NCBI GenBank assembly: GCA_021781745.1
Contig: JAJXWH010000010.1
Location: 1-64,000, forward strand
Origin: Bacillota bacterium
GTDB lineage: Bacteria > Bacillota > Clostridia > Clostridiales > Clostridiaceae
Length of the DNA: 64,000 nucleotides
Reading direction: 5' to 3'
Positions 35,535-44,849 of this stretch are shown here, in pieces. Positions within the stretch are counted from its first letter, which is position 1; every line of letters begins with the position of its first letter. The notes beneath the pieces were generated by a model. That model was given only the letters and a program-made list of their open reading frames with translations. It was not told where the DNA came from and ran no database searches. The translations under genes and the position numbers were made by a program.

Positions 35535-36392
35535 ATGGCAATTAAAAAGCAGACATATGGAATGTCCAAAATAGTTTTAATATCTATATTTCTAAACTTA
35601 ATAGAAATAGTGTTTATAGCACTTTTTATCTATTACAAAAGTAACAATCCCTATATGATTGAAGGAAATTTCATTATTTATATTATTGCAATAAGCATAG
35701 GTTTTAACAGTATAATTACAGGAATAATTTTTTATAGTCTTTTATTCAAAAAAGGGAACAATAACTTAATAGATACAATAAAACACCTCGAATCCTTTAA
35801 TAAAACTTTAAGAACTCAAAGACATGACTATTTAAACCATATTCAAGTTATTTACTCATTACTCGAACTTGAGGAATTTGATGAAGCCAGAAAATATATA
35901 GAGCCTGTTTATAAGGATATAATAAGAATCAGCAAAGCATTAAAAACTTCAAAACCAGCCGTCAACGCACTATTACAGGCGAAATTACAAATGGCTGAAA
36001 AAAATGAAATAGATATGGAGCTAGAAATAAAAAGTGATTTAATGCACCTTGTTATGGAACCTTGGGAGTTTTGCAGGGTTATAGGTAACATAATAGATAA
36101 TGCTATTTTTGCCTTAAAGCAAAAACCTGATAATAGGTATCTGCTCGTTGAATTATCAGAGGACTTATATAATATAAAAATTAATATATCTAATAATGGT
36201 TATATTATACCTAAAGAAATAATTGATAATATCTTTAAAGAAGGCTTTACCACTAAAGGTGATAAAGGAGATGGAATGGGACTTTCCATAGTTAAGGATA
36301 TTGTTGAAACATTTCATGGTTCAGTTGCAGTTTTCTCCACAGACCAAAGAACATCCTTTGAAATAGCACTACCGAAAAAGATTCAAAAATGA
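35535..36392 (+). CDS. Spo0B-like/GHKL sensor histidine kinase
   Basis: About 285 residues. I chose ATG at 35535 for AAGGAG seven bases upstream. Two hydrophobic segments (about 10-35 and 45-70) anchor the N-terminus. The Spo0B-type histidine region is RTQRHDYLNHIQVIYSLLE, and the GHKL ATPase carries NIIDNAIFAL, and GMGLSIVKDIV. It belongs with regulators of the LytTR type; such a regulator (38553-39296) lies on the same strand after an nfeD-floA operon. Confidence 0.8.
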   Translation: MAIKKQTYGMSKIVLISIFLNLIEIVFIALFIYYKSNNPYMIEGNFIIYIIAISIGFNSIITGIIFYSLLFKKGNNNLIDTIKHLESFNKTLRTQRHDYLNHIQVIYSLLELEEFDEARKYIEPVYKDIIRISKALKTSKPAVNALLQAKLQMAEKNEIDMELEIKSDLMHLVMEPWEFCRVIGNIIDNAIFALKQKPDNRYLLVELSEDLYNIKINISNNGYIIPKEIIDNIFKEGFTTKGDKGDGMGLSIVKDIVETFHGSVAVFSTDQRTSFEIALPKKIQK

Positions 36393-36539
36393 CATTTCAG
36401 CTTTAAAAGTGTATATTTTAGAGGTTTTATATTACAAAACTTTACTATTAGCATTATTATACTAATATAGAAGTTACAATTTTGATTTTGCAGTGCTAAT
36501 AATTAAATTATAAGAAATCCAGCGATGGATTTCGTCCTT

Positions 36540-36572
36540 AACTGTAAACTCTTAACTGTAAACTGTTAACTG
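36540..36572 (+). repeat. AACTGTAA-type short repeat cluster
   Basis: AACTGTAAACT, AACTGTAAACT and GTTAACTG in sequence, just before the nfeD ribosome site; compare 27688-27720. A hairpin GAAATCCAGCGATGGATTTC precedes at 36514-36533. Confidence 0.5.
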
Positions 36573-36593
36573 AAAAAAGGGGGAGGTAAAAAC

Positions 36594-37091
36594 ATGAATG
36601 CTTTTTTGCCAGATATGACCGTTCTAACAGTCTTTCTACTCATTTTAGGCTTTGGTCTGGTATTTTTAGAAATGCATATTCCTGGTTTCGGGCTTCCAGG
36701 AATCGCAGGAGCTATATTCTTAATACTAGCAGTAGTTTTAACAGCTGAAAATTTTGCACAGGCACTAGTTATGACATTAGGAATTTTAGCCGTACTAGGA
36801 GCCATGCTAGGCATAGTTCTTACGTATTTTACAAAAGGAAAACTGTTCAAACCATTAATTTTACCTGATGAACAAAAGAAAGAACATGGATATATCAGTT
36901 CTTCTGATTTAGATTATCTATTAGGAAAAAGAGGAATTACAACTACTGACTTAAGGCCAACTGGTTCAATAGACATAGACGGAGTTAAGTTTGATGTGAT
37001 TTCTGAGGGAGAGTATATATCTAAAGGGACTGTTGTTGAAATATTTAAAGTTAGCGGCGTAAAATTATTAGTTAAAAAGGTTAATGCCTAA
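36594..37091 (+). CDS. nfeD: NfeD-like membrane protein
   Basis: A 165-residue short-form NfeD. Three hydrophobic helices fill residues about 8-85 (LTVFLLILGFGLVFLEMHIP onward), then a C-terminal OB-fold domain (KRGITTTDLRPTGSIDIDG and VVEIFKVSGVKLLVKK). NfeD proteins partner flotillins or SPFH proteins at the membrane, and floA follows by 31 bases, so they form the usual pair. No protease domain is present, as expected for short NfeD. Confidence 0.85.
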   Translation: MNAFLPDMTVLTVFLLILGFGLVFLEMHIPGFGLPGIAGAIFLILAVVLTAENFAQALVMTLGILAVLGAMLGIVLTYFTKGKLFKPLILPDEQKKEHGYISSSDLDYLLGKRGITTTDLRPTGSIDIDGVKFDVISEGEYISKGTVVEIFKVSGVKLLVKKVNA

Positions 37092-37122
37092 TATAAATTA
37101 AAATTTAAAGGAGAGATTATTA

Positions 37123-38109
37123 ATGATTATTAATTTACTTATAGTTGCTATAGCAGTAGTATGTTTAATTTCTGTATTTATCACATTTGTTCCAATAGGA
37201 TTATGGGTGTCATCTCTAGCGGCCAATGTTCAAGTAAGCATATTTAACTTGGTTGGTATGAGACTCAGAAGAGTTGTACCTTCAAAAATAGTAATTCCAC
37301 TTATTAAATCAACAAAAGCTGGCATGGGACTCACTGTTAATCAATTAGAAGCACACTATTTAGCAGGTGGAAATGTTGACAATGTGGTAAATGCATTAAT
37401 TGCAGCTCACAGAGCCGATATTGATTTACAATTTGAAAAAGCAGCTGCTATTGATTTAGCAGGTAGAGATGTTTTGGAAGCAGTTAAAATGAGTGTTAAT
37501 CCAAGAGTTATTGAAACACCAAATGTTTCAGCTGTTGCAAAAGATGGTATAGAACTTTTAGTTAAAGCAAGAGTTACAGTTAGAGCAAATCTTGAAAGAC
37601 TTGTTGGTGGTGCTGGAGAAGCAACGATATTAGCTAGAGTTGGTGAAGGTATAGTAACTACCGTTGGTTCTTCTACTAGTCATAAAATAGTGTTAGAAAA
37701 TCCAGATGCTATTTCAAAAACTGTATTAAATAAAGGTCTAGATGCAGGTACTGCTTTTGAAATTCTATCGATAGATATTGCTGATGTAGACGTTGGAAGA
37801 AATATAGGTGCTCAACTTCAAACTCTACAAGCAGAAGCTGATAAGAATATAGCACAAGCTAAGGCTGAAGAAAGAAGAGCTATGGCTGTAGCCAAGGAAC
37901 AAGAAATGAGAGCTGCCGTTGTAGAATCAGAAGCAGAAGTACCTAAAGCAATGGCTTATGCACTTAGAGAAGGGAAACTTGGCATAATGGATTATTATGA
38001 TATGCAAAATGTTATTGCTGATACAAATATGAGAAGCTCAATTTCTAGTGCAGGAAATAAAAATCAATCTGTTACTAGTGACAATAAAGAAAAAAATGAC
38101 AAAAAATAG
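37123..38109 (+). CDS. floA: Flotillin-like protein FloA
   Basis: A 328-residue SPFH scaffold of membrane microdomains. It has an N-terminal hydrophobic segment (2-25, [15 protein letters not shown]), the family run [13 protein letters not shown], a band-7 core ([43 protein letters not shown]) and the heptad-rich [19 protein letters not shown]. Length is close to B. subtilis FloA (331). It is flanked by nfeD and a 134-residue gene in one operon. Confidence 0.9.
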   Translation: MIINLLIVAIAVVCLISVFITFVPIGLWVSSLAANVQVSIFNLVGMRLRRVVPSKIVIPLIKSTKAGMGLTVNQLEAHYLAGGNVDNVVNALIAAHRADIDLQFEKAAAIDLAGRDVLEAVKMSVNPRVIETPNVSAVAKDGIELLVKARVTVRANLERLVGGAGEATILARVGEGIVTTVGSSTSHKIVLENPDAISKTVLNKGLDAGTAFEILSIDIADVDVGRNIGAQLQTLQAEADKNIAQAKAEERRAMAVAKEQEMRAAVVESEAEVPKAMAYALREGKLGIMDYYDMQNVIADTNMRSSISSAGNKNQSVTSDNKEKNDKK

Positions 38110-38129
38110 ACTCCTAGGAGAGTGAGAAT

Positions 38130-38534
38130 ATGAATGATGACGCTATTGAACTATTAAAGGTTTTTGTAAATGCTGTATTTGACCCTACGTCATTAACAAA
38201 AAATATTAGAAATAGTGCAGCTTCCAAATATCCAAGAATTCTTGAACCAATTGAAAATGTGAATAATAATGTTTATATAAAAGCTGAGGACAACGGAGAA
38301 GAAGACACCGAAAGTGATTCCATAGAAAATACTCTAAGTGAAGATGTTGAATCTTATAATGCTTCAACAAATAATAAATACTCTAATAGAGAAAAAGAAA
38401 ATTCTTCGAATCCTCAAGGAGTTATAGATTCTATTGCACAGGAACTAACCTCTGTTAGACTTCAGCAGGCAATTATACTTTCAGAAATAGTTGGAAAGCC
38501 AAGAAGTAAAGTTAGAAGAAAAAGAAGATTTTAA
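38130..38534 (+). CDS. Hypothetical acidic/basic protein in the floA operon
   Basis: A 134-residue soluble protein with no family recognised. The N-terminus (LLKVFVNAVFDPTSLTKNI) looks structured, the middle is an acidic low-complexity stretch (EEDTESDSIENTLSEDVES), and the last residues are a strongly basic KPRSKVRRKRRF tail. It follows floA by 20 bases and precedes the LytTR regulator by 18, so it is in the same unit. A cargo or tether role near FloA is guesswork. Confidence 0.65.
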   Translation: MNDDAIELLKVFVNAVFDPTSLTKNIRNSAASKYPRILEPIENVNNNVYIKAEDNGEEDTESDSIENTLSEDVESYNASTNNKYSNREKENSSNPQGVIDSIAQELTSVRLQQAIILSEIVGKPRSKVRRKRRF

Positions 38535-38552
38535 AATTAGGAGAATTTTTCT

Positions 38553-39296
38553 ATGAATATAAAGGTGCTTATAGTTGATGATGAACAAGGAATGAGAACC
38601 ATAATAAAAAAAATATTAGACAAATCTGGTGGTTTTGAAGTTATTGGAGATACTGATAATGGTGAGGAAGCTATAGGCATATTTAAGGAACATCGCCCTG
38701 AGGTGGTGTTCTTTGATATCGAAATGCCTGGCTTCAGTGGCATTGATTGCGCTAGAATATTATCTGATATAGATCCAAAGACAATAATTATTTTTGCAAC
38801 TGCTCACGCAGAATATATGTCTGATGCATTTCAGTTATATGCTTTTGATTATTTGGTTAAACCATTTAAGATAGAAAGAGTGATGCAAACTTTAGATAGA
38901 ATAAAAAAGCTAAATAAACCAAGCTATGAAAATGGTATAGATAAAATAATAAAGCATGAAAAAGGCTTAGATAAGCTTATGATAAAAAATAAAGAAGGTA
39001 TAAGTTTTGTTGATACAAAAGAAATTGTATTAATTCAGCGAGAAGATAGTTCTACTGTAATATATACTAAAACAGATAGTTTTACTACCTCTATCACTTT
39101 AACTGAAATAGAGGAAAAACTAGATAATACTCAATTCTTTAGAAGTCACAAATCTTATATCATAAATCTATCGTTAATCACCAAAATATATCCCTATGGA
39201 CGATGGACATATATAGTTAAGCTTAAAAATACAGAAAAAGATGCACTTCTTACTCACGAAAAGTATGAAGAAATAAAGAAACTTTTTAGTTTATAG
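38553..39296 (+). CDS. LytTR-family response regulator
   Basis: A 247-residue regulator: receiver domain (KVLIVDDEQGMRT, VVFFDIEMPGFSG with the phosphorylated Asp, LVKPFK) and a C-terminal LytTR DNA-binding domain (DKLMIKNKEGISFVDTKEIV to FFRSHKSYIINLSLIT). It is the natural partner of the Spo0B-like kinase at 35535. Between them lie nfeD, floA and a 134-residue gene, an unusual arrangement. It is followed by a strong terminator. Confidence 0.85.
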   Translation: MNIKVLIVDDEQGMRTIIKKILDKSGGFEVIGDTDNGEEAIGIFKEHRPEVVFFDIEMPGFSGIDCARILSDIDPKTIIIFATAHAEYMSDAFQLYAFDYLVKPFKIERVMQTLDRIKKLNKPSYENGIDKIIKHEKGLDKLMIKNKEGISFVDTKEIVLIQREDSSTVIYTKTDSFTTSITLTEIEEKLDNTQFFRSHKSYIINLSLITKIYPYGRWTYIVKLKNTEKDALLTHEKYEEIKKLFSL

Positions 39297-39311
39297 ATAT
39301 ACAAGAAATTA

Positions 39312-39359
39312 AACCACTTGGAAATATTAATTCCGGAAAATATTTCCAAGTGGTTTTGT
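39312..39359. terminator. Bidirectional terminator
   Basis: A perfect 17-base stem AACCACTTGGAAATATT (39312-39328 with 39339-39355), then TTGTT; between the converging LytTR (+) and RpiR (-) genes. Confidence 0.85.
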
Positions 39360-39364
39360 TCATA

Positions 39365-40123
39365 CTACTCCTCATCAAAATACGCATATAAATTAACTAA
39401 CATCTCCATAAATATAATCATAATTGGTTGATTAGTGTATGCACCTGGTTTATAAAATTGTCCAGCTGACGGTAATTGAAAATAAAAATTAGATTTACTT
39501 CTTAAGGTTGGAACATCATTTGTTGATATAACTACAGTTGTTATTCCATTTTTATATGCCTCTGTTACCTGTTTACTTATTTCCTTGCTTTTGCCGCTAT
39601 CACTAATAGCAATAAGCATATCTCCTGCTTCTGCCAAACCGCAACTTTCATCTATTTCATACTTATTATCTAATGCTTCAATATTTCTTCTATATTTAAA
39701 AATCCGATATCTTAAGTATTTGGCAATTAATCCGGATGCCCCTATACCTATTACTCTAATATTTTTACTCTTCTTCATTTTGGATACTAATTTTTTCATT
39801 TCATGTTCATCCAACATATTTTCAAGTAAATTCAAAACAGATAAATATGTACTAGTTGTTCTATTAATAATATGATCTTCATTTCCTTTTTCTTCTTTAT
39901 TAAAATAAGAAGAAAAATCATATCTAAATTCTACATACCCATTATATCCTAACTTTTTGCAAAATCTTGTTATTGCAGAATTAGACACTTTAAGAAATTC
40001 AGCAAGTACTACTATTGTGCTGTCCATAATCAAGGTTGGATCAGACAGCAACCTATTATATATTTCAAGTTCAACTTTTGTGAATGTAGAAGCCCTAGAC
40101 TTCATCAAGCTAATTGGATCCAA
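39365..40123 (-). CDS. RpiR-family transcriptional regulator with SIS domain
   Basis: A 252-residue regulator. The N-terminal HTH is DSTIVVLAEFLKVSNSAITRF, followed by a SIS domain (VIGIGASGLIAKYLRYRIF and LIAISDSGKSKEISKQV) that binds a phosphosugar. It is downstream of the cellobiose-type PTS operon on the same strand and probably senses its phosphorylated sugar product; the ~20-base spaced boxes upstream of that operon (44593-44691) are candidate targets. Confidence 0.8.
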   Translation of the reverse strand: MDPISLMKSRASTFTKVELEIYNRLLSDPTLIMDSTIVVLAEFLKVSNSAITRFCKKLGYNGYVEFRYDFSSYFNKEEKGNEDHIINRTTSTYLSVLNLLENMLDEHEMKKLVSKMKKSKNIRVIGIGASGLIAKYLRYRIFKYRRNIEALDNKYEIDESCGLAEAGDMLIAISDSGKSKEISKQVTEAYKNGITTVVISTNDVPTLRSKSNFYFQLPSAGQFYKPGAYTNQPIMIIFMEMLVNLYAYFDEE

Positions 40124-40256
40124 ATTTCTCCCTCCATATTTCTTATTTATTGCATTATACCAATATTATAAAGAAAAAACTATACAATTAAAAATATTTT
40201 AAAGAAAGAATAAACTTGTCAATTCTTGAATAATGTCATTACAAATATTTTTATAA

Positions 40257-40285
40257 ACAAAAAACCCCTTTGTTTAAAAGGGGCT
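40257..40285 (-). terminator. Terminator after the 74-residue gene
   Basis: CCCCTTT/AAAGGGG-type hairpin (40265-40283) with an A-run that is a T-run on the minus strand; it separates the PTS operon from the RpiR gene. Confidence 0.7.
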
Positions 40286-40327
40286 TCTCATCAAACTAAA
40301 GCTTCTGTAATAGCAAACACTTTTATT

Positions 40328-40552
40328 CTATTCTGCTACAACGTTAAAGTATAATACCTTGCCTAATTCAGATTCTTTTATGACTTTTTTTATAATTGAA
40401 CACGCTTCTTCATTATTATTATAATCAGATTCAAAATAAATTTTTATTGATTGCTTTTTCGCATACTTAAATACTTGCTTATTTTCAATTTCAATATTTT
40501 CTACAATTTTAATTATATCATCTTGTTTTAAAGGACAATTTACAACTATCAT
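40328..40552 (-). CDS. Small protein of the PTS operon
   Basis: A 74-residue soluble protein, MIVVNCPLKQDDIIKIVENI to KVLYFNVVAE. I do not recognise a family. It is 145 bases past the EIIC gene and ends before a terminator, in the same direction, so it may travel with the sugar operon, though the gap could hold its own promoter. The pattern is alpha/beta without membrane or signal segments. Confidence 0.55.
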   Translation of the reverse strand: MIVVNCPLKQDDIIKIVENIEIENKQVFKYAKKQSIKIYFESDYNNNEEACSIIKKVIKESELGKVLYFNVVAE

Positions 40553-40697
40553 TATTTCTTCCTCTTTTCTTCAATTTTCAAATTTCCGTTAGGAAAATAT
40601 ATTTATGACCACTCCTTTGTATATTAATAATTAACACGATAAAGGAATGGCCATTTTTAATTAATTTATTTTATATTTCATATCTTTCCTTTTTTGT

Positions 40698-42029
40698 TTA
40701 TGCTGTTACATCTTCGCCACTTTGTGCAGCTTGCTCATTCTTATAGCTCATAGCATCCATTTTCTTAAAGAATGGAAGATAAATAAAGAATGATAATACT
40801 AACATCAATAACTGGAATATAGCTGTTCTTGGGCCTCCAACTAAAAGTCCTGATATTGGTGCTGGTGTTGTCCATGGAACTTGTATTGCACTAAATGGTG
40901 GTATTAATCCTGTTGCAATTGCAAAATAAGTAAGTATACCTGATAATGTTGGTGTAAGCATAAATGGTAGTATCATAAATGGATTCATTACTATAGGTGT
41001 ACCAAATGTAATTGGTTCATTTATATTAAATATTCCTGGTACAATACCTAATTTACCTAATTGCTTAAATTGAGCTGACTTTGCAAAGAATAACATACAT
41101 AATACAAATCCTATTGTCATCCCTGAACCTGTTACTGTCATAAATTGATCCAAAAATGATTGTGTTACTATATGAGCTCCATTTGCTATTGTTAATTCTT
41201 TTCCACTAGTGATTATAGCTTGATTTTCTAATCCATTTGATGTTAAGATTCCTGTCATAACTCCACTTACAATAGTTGCTCCATGAATACCAAACCACCA
41301 GAAGAATGGTATTAATAATCCCATAATTATAACTCCACCTAATGAATCTGTCATTCCTTGTAATGGTGTTTGAATAATTTTGTATATCCATTCAATTACT
41401 GTTGTTTGCATTCCAAAGTTAAATATAGCCCAAATTGCAGTTGCACCTACAACAATAACTGCTGCTGGTATTAATGCTGCAAATGAATTTGCAACCCCTT
41501 GTGGTACTCCATCCGGCATTTTAATTGTAATATTTCTCTTTAGAAACCATGAATAAACAGCACCTACTATTAATCCTATGATAATTGCAGTAACCATACC
41601 TTTTCCACCACACCATGCTCCCGCTGGTATAATGTCTCCTACCACTTCTCCACCCTTAGTTGTTACAGTAGAAGGAGTTGTTAATATAAATACTACAAAA
41701 GATATTACTCCTGCTGATAAAGGTTCATGACCTTCATTCTTAGCATAAATATATGCTATACCTATTGTTGTGACTAATGCTATTACATTGAAAGTTGCTC
41801 CAAAGGCTTTCCATAATGGAGCAGTCCATCCTGGACCAAACACACTTGCTATTGCATCATTTAAAGGTGCATAAGGTAATTGAGCAAGTAATAAGAATAT
41901 TGATCCTACCATTGTTAAAGGTAATGTGTATATAATACCGTCTTTTAAAGCAATAACACCCTTTAAGTTAACAAATTTCATAATGATCGGTATTACTTTT
42001 TCATTTAAATTATCTTGAAATGATGACAT
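40698..42029 (-). CDS. PTS lactose/cellobiose family EIIC permease
   Basis: A 443-residue integral membrane transporter (about ten segments) of the CelB/LacE family. Key segments are SFQDNLNEKVIPIIMKFVNL at the N-terminus, the ING-type NEPITFGTPIVMNPFMI substrate-binding stretch and PWTTPAPISGLLVGG. It imports a beta-disaccharide with phosphorylation by EIIB. It lies in an operon with the 6-phospho-beta-glucosidase, EIIB and EIIA genes. Confidence 0.88.
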   Translation of the reverse strand: MSSFQDNLNEKVIPIIMKFVNLKGVIALKDGIIYTLPLTMVGSIFLLLAQLPYAPLNDAIASVFGPGWTAPLWKAFGATFNVIALVTTIGIAYIYAKNEGHEPLSAGVISFVVFILTTPSTVTTKGGEVVGDIIPAGAWCGGKGMVTAIIIGLIVGAVYSWFLKRNITIKMPDGVPQGVANSFAALIPAAVIVVGATAIWAIFNFGMQTTVIEWIYKIIQTPLQGMTDSLGGVIIMGLLIPFFWWFGIHGATIVSGVMTGILTSNGLENQAIITSGKELTIANGAHIVTQSFLDQFMTVTGSGMTIGFVLCMLFFAKSAQFKQLGKLGIVPGIFNINEPITFGTPIVMNPFMILPFMLTPTLSGILTYFAIATGLIPPFSAIQVPWTTPAPISGLLVGGPRTAIFQLLMLVLSFFIYLPFFKKMDAMSYKNEQAAQSGEDVTA

Positions 42030-42194
42030 AATGATTCCCCCTTAAATAATTTAATTACATATTTGTATTAATATAAATATAAGATTATGAAGTTATGTTT
42101 AATTAATATATTACTTAAAGTTTCATGTCTTTATATAAATTACAATGCGCGCTTAAAGAATTTATATAATGATAGATACTTGATAAGTCTTTAA

Positions 42195-43604
42195 TTAAAG
42201 GCTCTCGCCTCTTTCCTCTATTATCTTTTTGTACCAATAACCTGATAATTTTATCTTTCTATTTAAGTTATTCTTATGGTCAACATATATAAATCCATAT
42301 TGCTTTTTATATCCATTTAGCCAGCTTAATAAATCGATTGCAGACCAAGCATAATATCCCTTTAAATTTATGTTTTCCTCTATTGCTCTTTTTACTGCTT
42401 TTAAATGTGCTTCAATATACTTAATTCTTGGAACATCCACTATTTCATTATCAATTATTGGATCTTCATCACCTAGGCCATTTTCAGTAATGTACATTTT
42501 TATATCACCATAGTTTTTCTTTAACATTCTTAATCCATCTAGAAATGCTTCTGGAGAGACTTCCCAGCCCCATTTTGTATATACTTTATCATCCATCATA
42601 ACAGTCTTATAAACTCCATCAAATGAAGGATTTCCTGGTGCTCCTGTTGATTCTTCTCTAGATCTTTCCTTATTAATCTCTTCAATGTCATTTTTCATTA
42701 CTCTTTTAGGCTGATAATAATTAAGGCCTATAAAATCATTTAGTGGTGACGTTTCTTTTATTATATTTAATTCATCTTCATTCCAATCTGGTGTCCAACC
42801 ATTCTCTTCTAGCTGCCTTACTACATATTCAGGATAGCTTCCTTTTAACACTGGGTCATAATACCAGTTGATATCATGTTGATTAGCATGATATGTTGCT
42901 TTCATATTTTCTTCCCTGTCATCTACACTAAATGATGGAGAAAACACATGAGTTATTCCTATCTCACCAAATTGTTTCATTTCTTTATAACTTTTCACAG
43001 CTTTAGCATGAGCTGTAAAAACATTATGGGTTACTTGAAAGTATTTTTTAGGGTCATTTCTAATGCCTGGTGGATGTGCACCTGCTAAATATCCTAATGA
43101 TGCAAATACAACGGTTTCATTAAAAGTAATCCAATGTTTTACTCTGTCTCCAAAAGCTTTAAAGCATACATTTGCATATTTTAAAAAAGCATCAACAGTT
43201 CTTTTGTTTGTCCATCCTCCATCTTCCTCTAAATTTCGAGGTATATCCCAATGATATAATGTAACAAACGGCACAATCCCATACTCTAAGCATTCATTTA
43301 TCAAACTGTTATAAAAATCGATTCCTTTTTGGTTCACTTCTCCATCACCATCTGGAATTATTCTTGGCCATGAAATAGAAAATCTATATGATTCTAAACC
43401 GATTTCAGCCATTAATTTTATGTCCTCTTTAAATCTATGATAATGGTCTACTGCAACATCTCCATTAGTTCCTTCAAAGGTCTTTCCGGGAATCTTAGAA
43501 AATACATCCCAATTAGATGTCCCTTTTCCATCCTCATTGTACGCTCCTTCTACTTGATACGCAGCAGATGCTGCTCCAAATAGAAAGTCCTTAGAAAATT
43601 TCAT
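42195..43604 (-). CDS. Family 1 6-phospho-beta-glucosidase
   Basis: A 469-residue glycoside hydrolase family 1 enzyme. The acid/base glutamate is in HWITFNETVVFASLGY and the nucleophile in MYITENGLGDED. The N-terminus FSKDFLFGAASAAYQVEGAY is typical. It cleaves the phosphorylated disaccharide delivered by the PTS into glucose and glucose-6-phosphate (or a related aglycone). PTS context supports phospho-specificity; the phosphate-contacting loop near the C-terminus (KKQYGFIYVDHKN) agrees. Confidence 0.85.
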   Translation of the reverse strand: MKFSKDFLFGAASAAYQVEGAYNEDGKGTSNWDVFSKIPGKTFEGTNGDVAVDHYHRFKEDIKLMAEIGLESYRFSISWPRIIPDGDGEVNQKGIDFYNSLINECLEYGIVPFVTLYHWDIPRNLEEDGGWTNKRTVDAFLKYANVCFKAFGDRVKHWITFNETVVFASLGYLAGAHPPGIRNDPKKYFQVTHNVFTAHAKAVKSYKEMKQFGEIGITHVFSPSFSVDDREENMKATYHANQHDINWYYDPVLKGSYPEYVVRQLEENGWTPDWNEDELNIIKETSPLNDFIGLNYYQPKRVMKNDIEEINKERSREESTGAPGNPSFDGVYKTVMMDDKVYTKWGWEVSPEAFLDGLRMLKKNYGDIKMYITENGLGDEDPIIDNEIVDVPRIKYIEAHLKAVKRAIEENINLKGYYAWSAIDLLSWLNGYKKQYGFIYVDHKNNLNRKIKLSGYWYKKIIEERGESL

Positions 43605-43643
43605 AATTTATTACTCCTTATACTTCTATATATTTGTTTACTT

Positions 43644-43949
43644 CTACTTAATTAGGTTTAATGCAAAATCTAAAACTTTAGCTCCATTCATCATTCCATA
43701 ATCAACCATTGGTATTACATCTACAGGAATTCCTTTAGGTTCGCAAACTTTTTTAGCTTTTGCTATTGTATAACCCACTTGCGGTCCTAATAATGCTACA
43801 TCCACATTATCTAAGTGTTTGTCCATTTGTCCTTCTGGAAAAGCTTCAATATCAACTTCTATTCCTTTAGTCTTAGCAGCTGCCTTCATCTTAGTTACCA
43901 AAAGACTTGTTGACATACCTGCGGCACAAAATAATCTAATTGTTATCAT
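43644..43949 (-). CDS. PTS lactose/cellobiose family EIIB
   Basis: A 101-residue EIIB. The phosphocysteine is Cys8 in [14 protein letters not shown], and the fold includes [17 protein letters not shown]. It carries phosphate from EIIA to the sugar on the EIIC permease. It lies between EIIA and the glucosidase gene in the operon, with about 40 and 85 bases to its neighbours. Confidence 0.88.
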   Translation of the reverse strand: MITIRLFCAAGMSTSLLVTKMKAAAKTKGIEVDIEAFPEGQMDKHLDNVDVALLGPQVGYTIAKAKKVCEPKGIPVDVIPMVDYGMMNGAKVLDFALNLIK

Positions 43950-44033
43950 AATTTATTCCTCCTCTTTAATAATTCATAATAATTTTTTAAAATTAAATTT
44001 CTATATGCATACCGTTATTTTCTTTAATGATCT

Positions 44034-44357
44034 TTATTTTTTCACTAAAGTATTCACAACCTTTCTTAATTCAATTATTTGCTCAATTAAGTTCTTTTCT
44101 GTTATTGCTGTCATTAAATGATCTTGTGCATGTACAAACAAAACTGATATATTTATTTTTTCACCGTTAGCTTCTTTGTGAAGAAACATTGTTTGCCCGT
44201 CATGAGCTTTTGCTAATGCCTCATTTGCTAATTGAATTTCGTTTTCAGCTTCTTCATAATTACCCTCGTTTACATTATTAAGAGCCATATAAGCGTGATT
44301 TTTACAGTCTCCAGCGTTGATTATAATATTCATGATTGCTATTTCTAATTCTTCCAT
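44034..44357 (-). CDS. PTS lactose/cellobiose family EIIA
   Basis: About 107 residues from ATG at 44357, chosen for GGGGGAG seven bases upstream; the frame opens at 44372. The helix-bundle EIIA shows IIINAGDCKNHAYMAL and the phosphorylated histidine in LFVHAQDHLMTAI (His76 of this start). First gene of the operon. It takes phosphate from HPr. Confidence 0.85.
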   Translation of the reverse strand: MEELEIAIMNIIINAGDCKNHAYMALNNVNEGNYEEAENEIQLANEALAKAHDGQTMFLHKEANGEKINISVLFVHAQDHLMTAITEKNLIEQIIELRKVVNTLVKK

Positions 44358-44590
44358 TTTACTCTCCCCCATCCTAGATCATTTAAGACTTTTTCTGTTA
44401 CACTTTTATATAAAGCAATATCAATGCCAAACTCTCTAATATTTTTTTAAATTCCGTCCCATCAAGAAGCTTATATATTTCTCAAATAGTATAAAACCGT
44501 ATTACATCAAGGCTTTTAATAATCTTTGATTCCTAAAAATATTTTTAGTTTACATTTTTATTAATAAAAATATTTTTAATTAATATTTTT

Positions 44591-44691
44591 ACTGTTTGAT
44601 GCTTTTTTATACTGTTTAATTTATTATGTGCTGTGTTTGAATATTTCTCACCATTTTAAACAGTGATTGACTTTAACACTATAGTGTTTGA
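44591..44691. promoter_or_regulatory. Array of TGTTTRA boxes and a palindrome upstream of the PTS operon
   Basis: TGTTTGA at 44593, TGTTTAA at 44613, TGTTTGA at 44634 and 44685, with an inverse TTTAAACA at 44656, spaced at 20, 21 and 51 bases (about whole helical turns). AACACTATAGTGTT (44675-44688) is a perfect palindrome. Candidate operators for the RpiR regulator; the rest of 44373-44849 is AT-rich with the terminator at 44792. Confidence 0.5.
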
Positions 44692-44791
44692 TTCATAGTT
44701 TTATATCACTCACTCGCTTATAGAAATCTTGTCATACAGTCCTCAGTGCTATCTAATTATTTTACGCGCATAAAATTAAAATCACCCTGCC

Positions 44792-44830
44792 AAACAAAAA
44801 AGCTGCTGCATCATTTGATATGCAACAGCT
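44792..44830 (-). terminator. Terminator after the HD-domain gene
   Basis: AGCTGCTGCAT (44801-44811) pairs with ATGCAACAGCT (44820-44830); on the minus strand a T-run follows. Confidence 0.8.
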
Positions 44831-44849
44831 ACCTTTAAATAATTTTTAT

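Noticed and set aside
44520..44590. AAAATATTTTT inverted runs upstream of the PTS genes as a riboswitch
   Set aside because: They are A/T runs without a conserved core; more likely low-complexity DNA.
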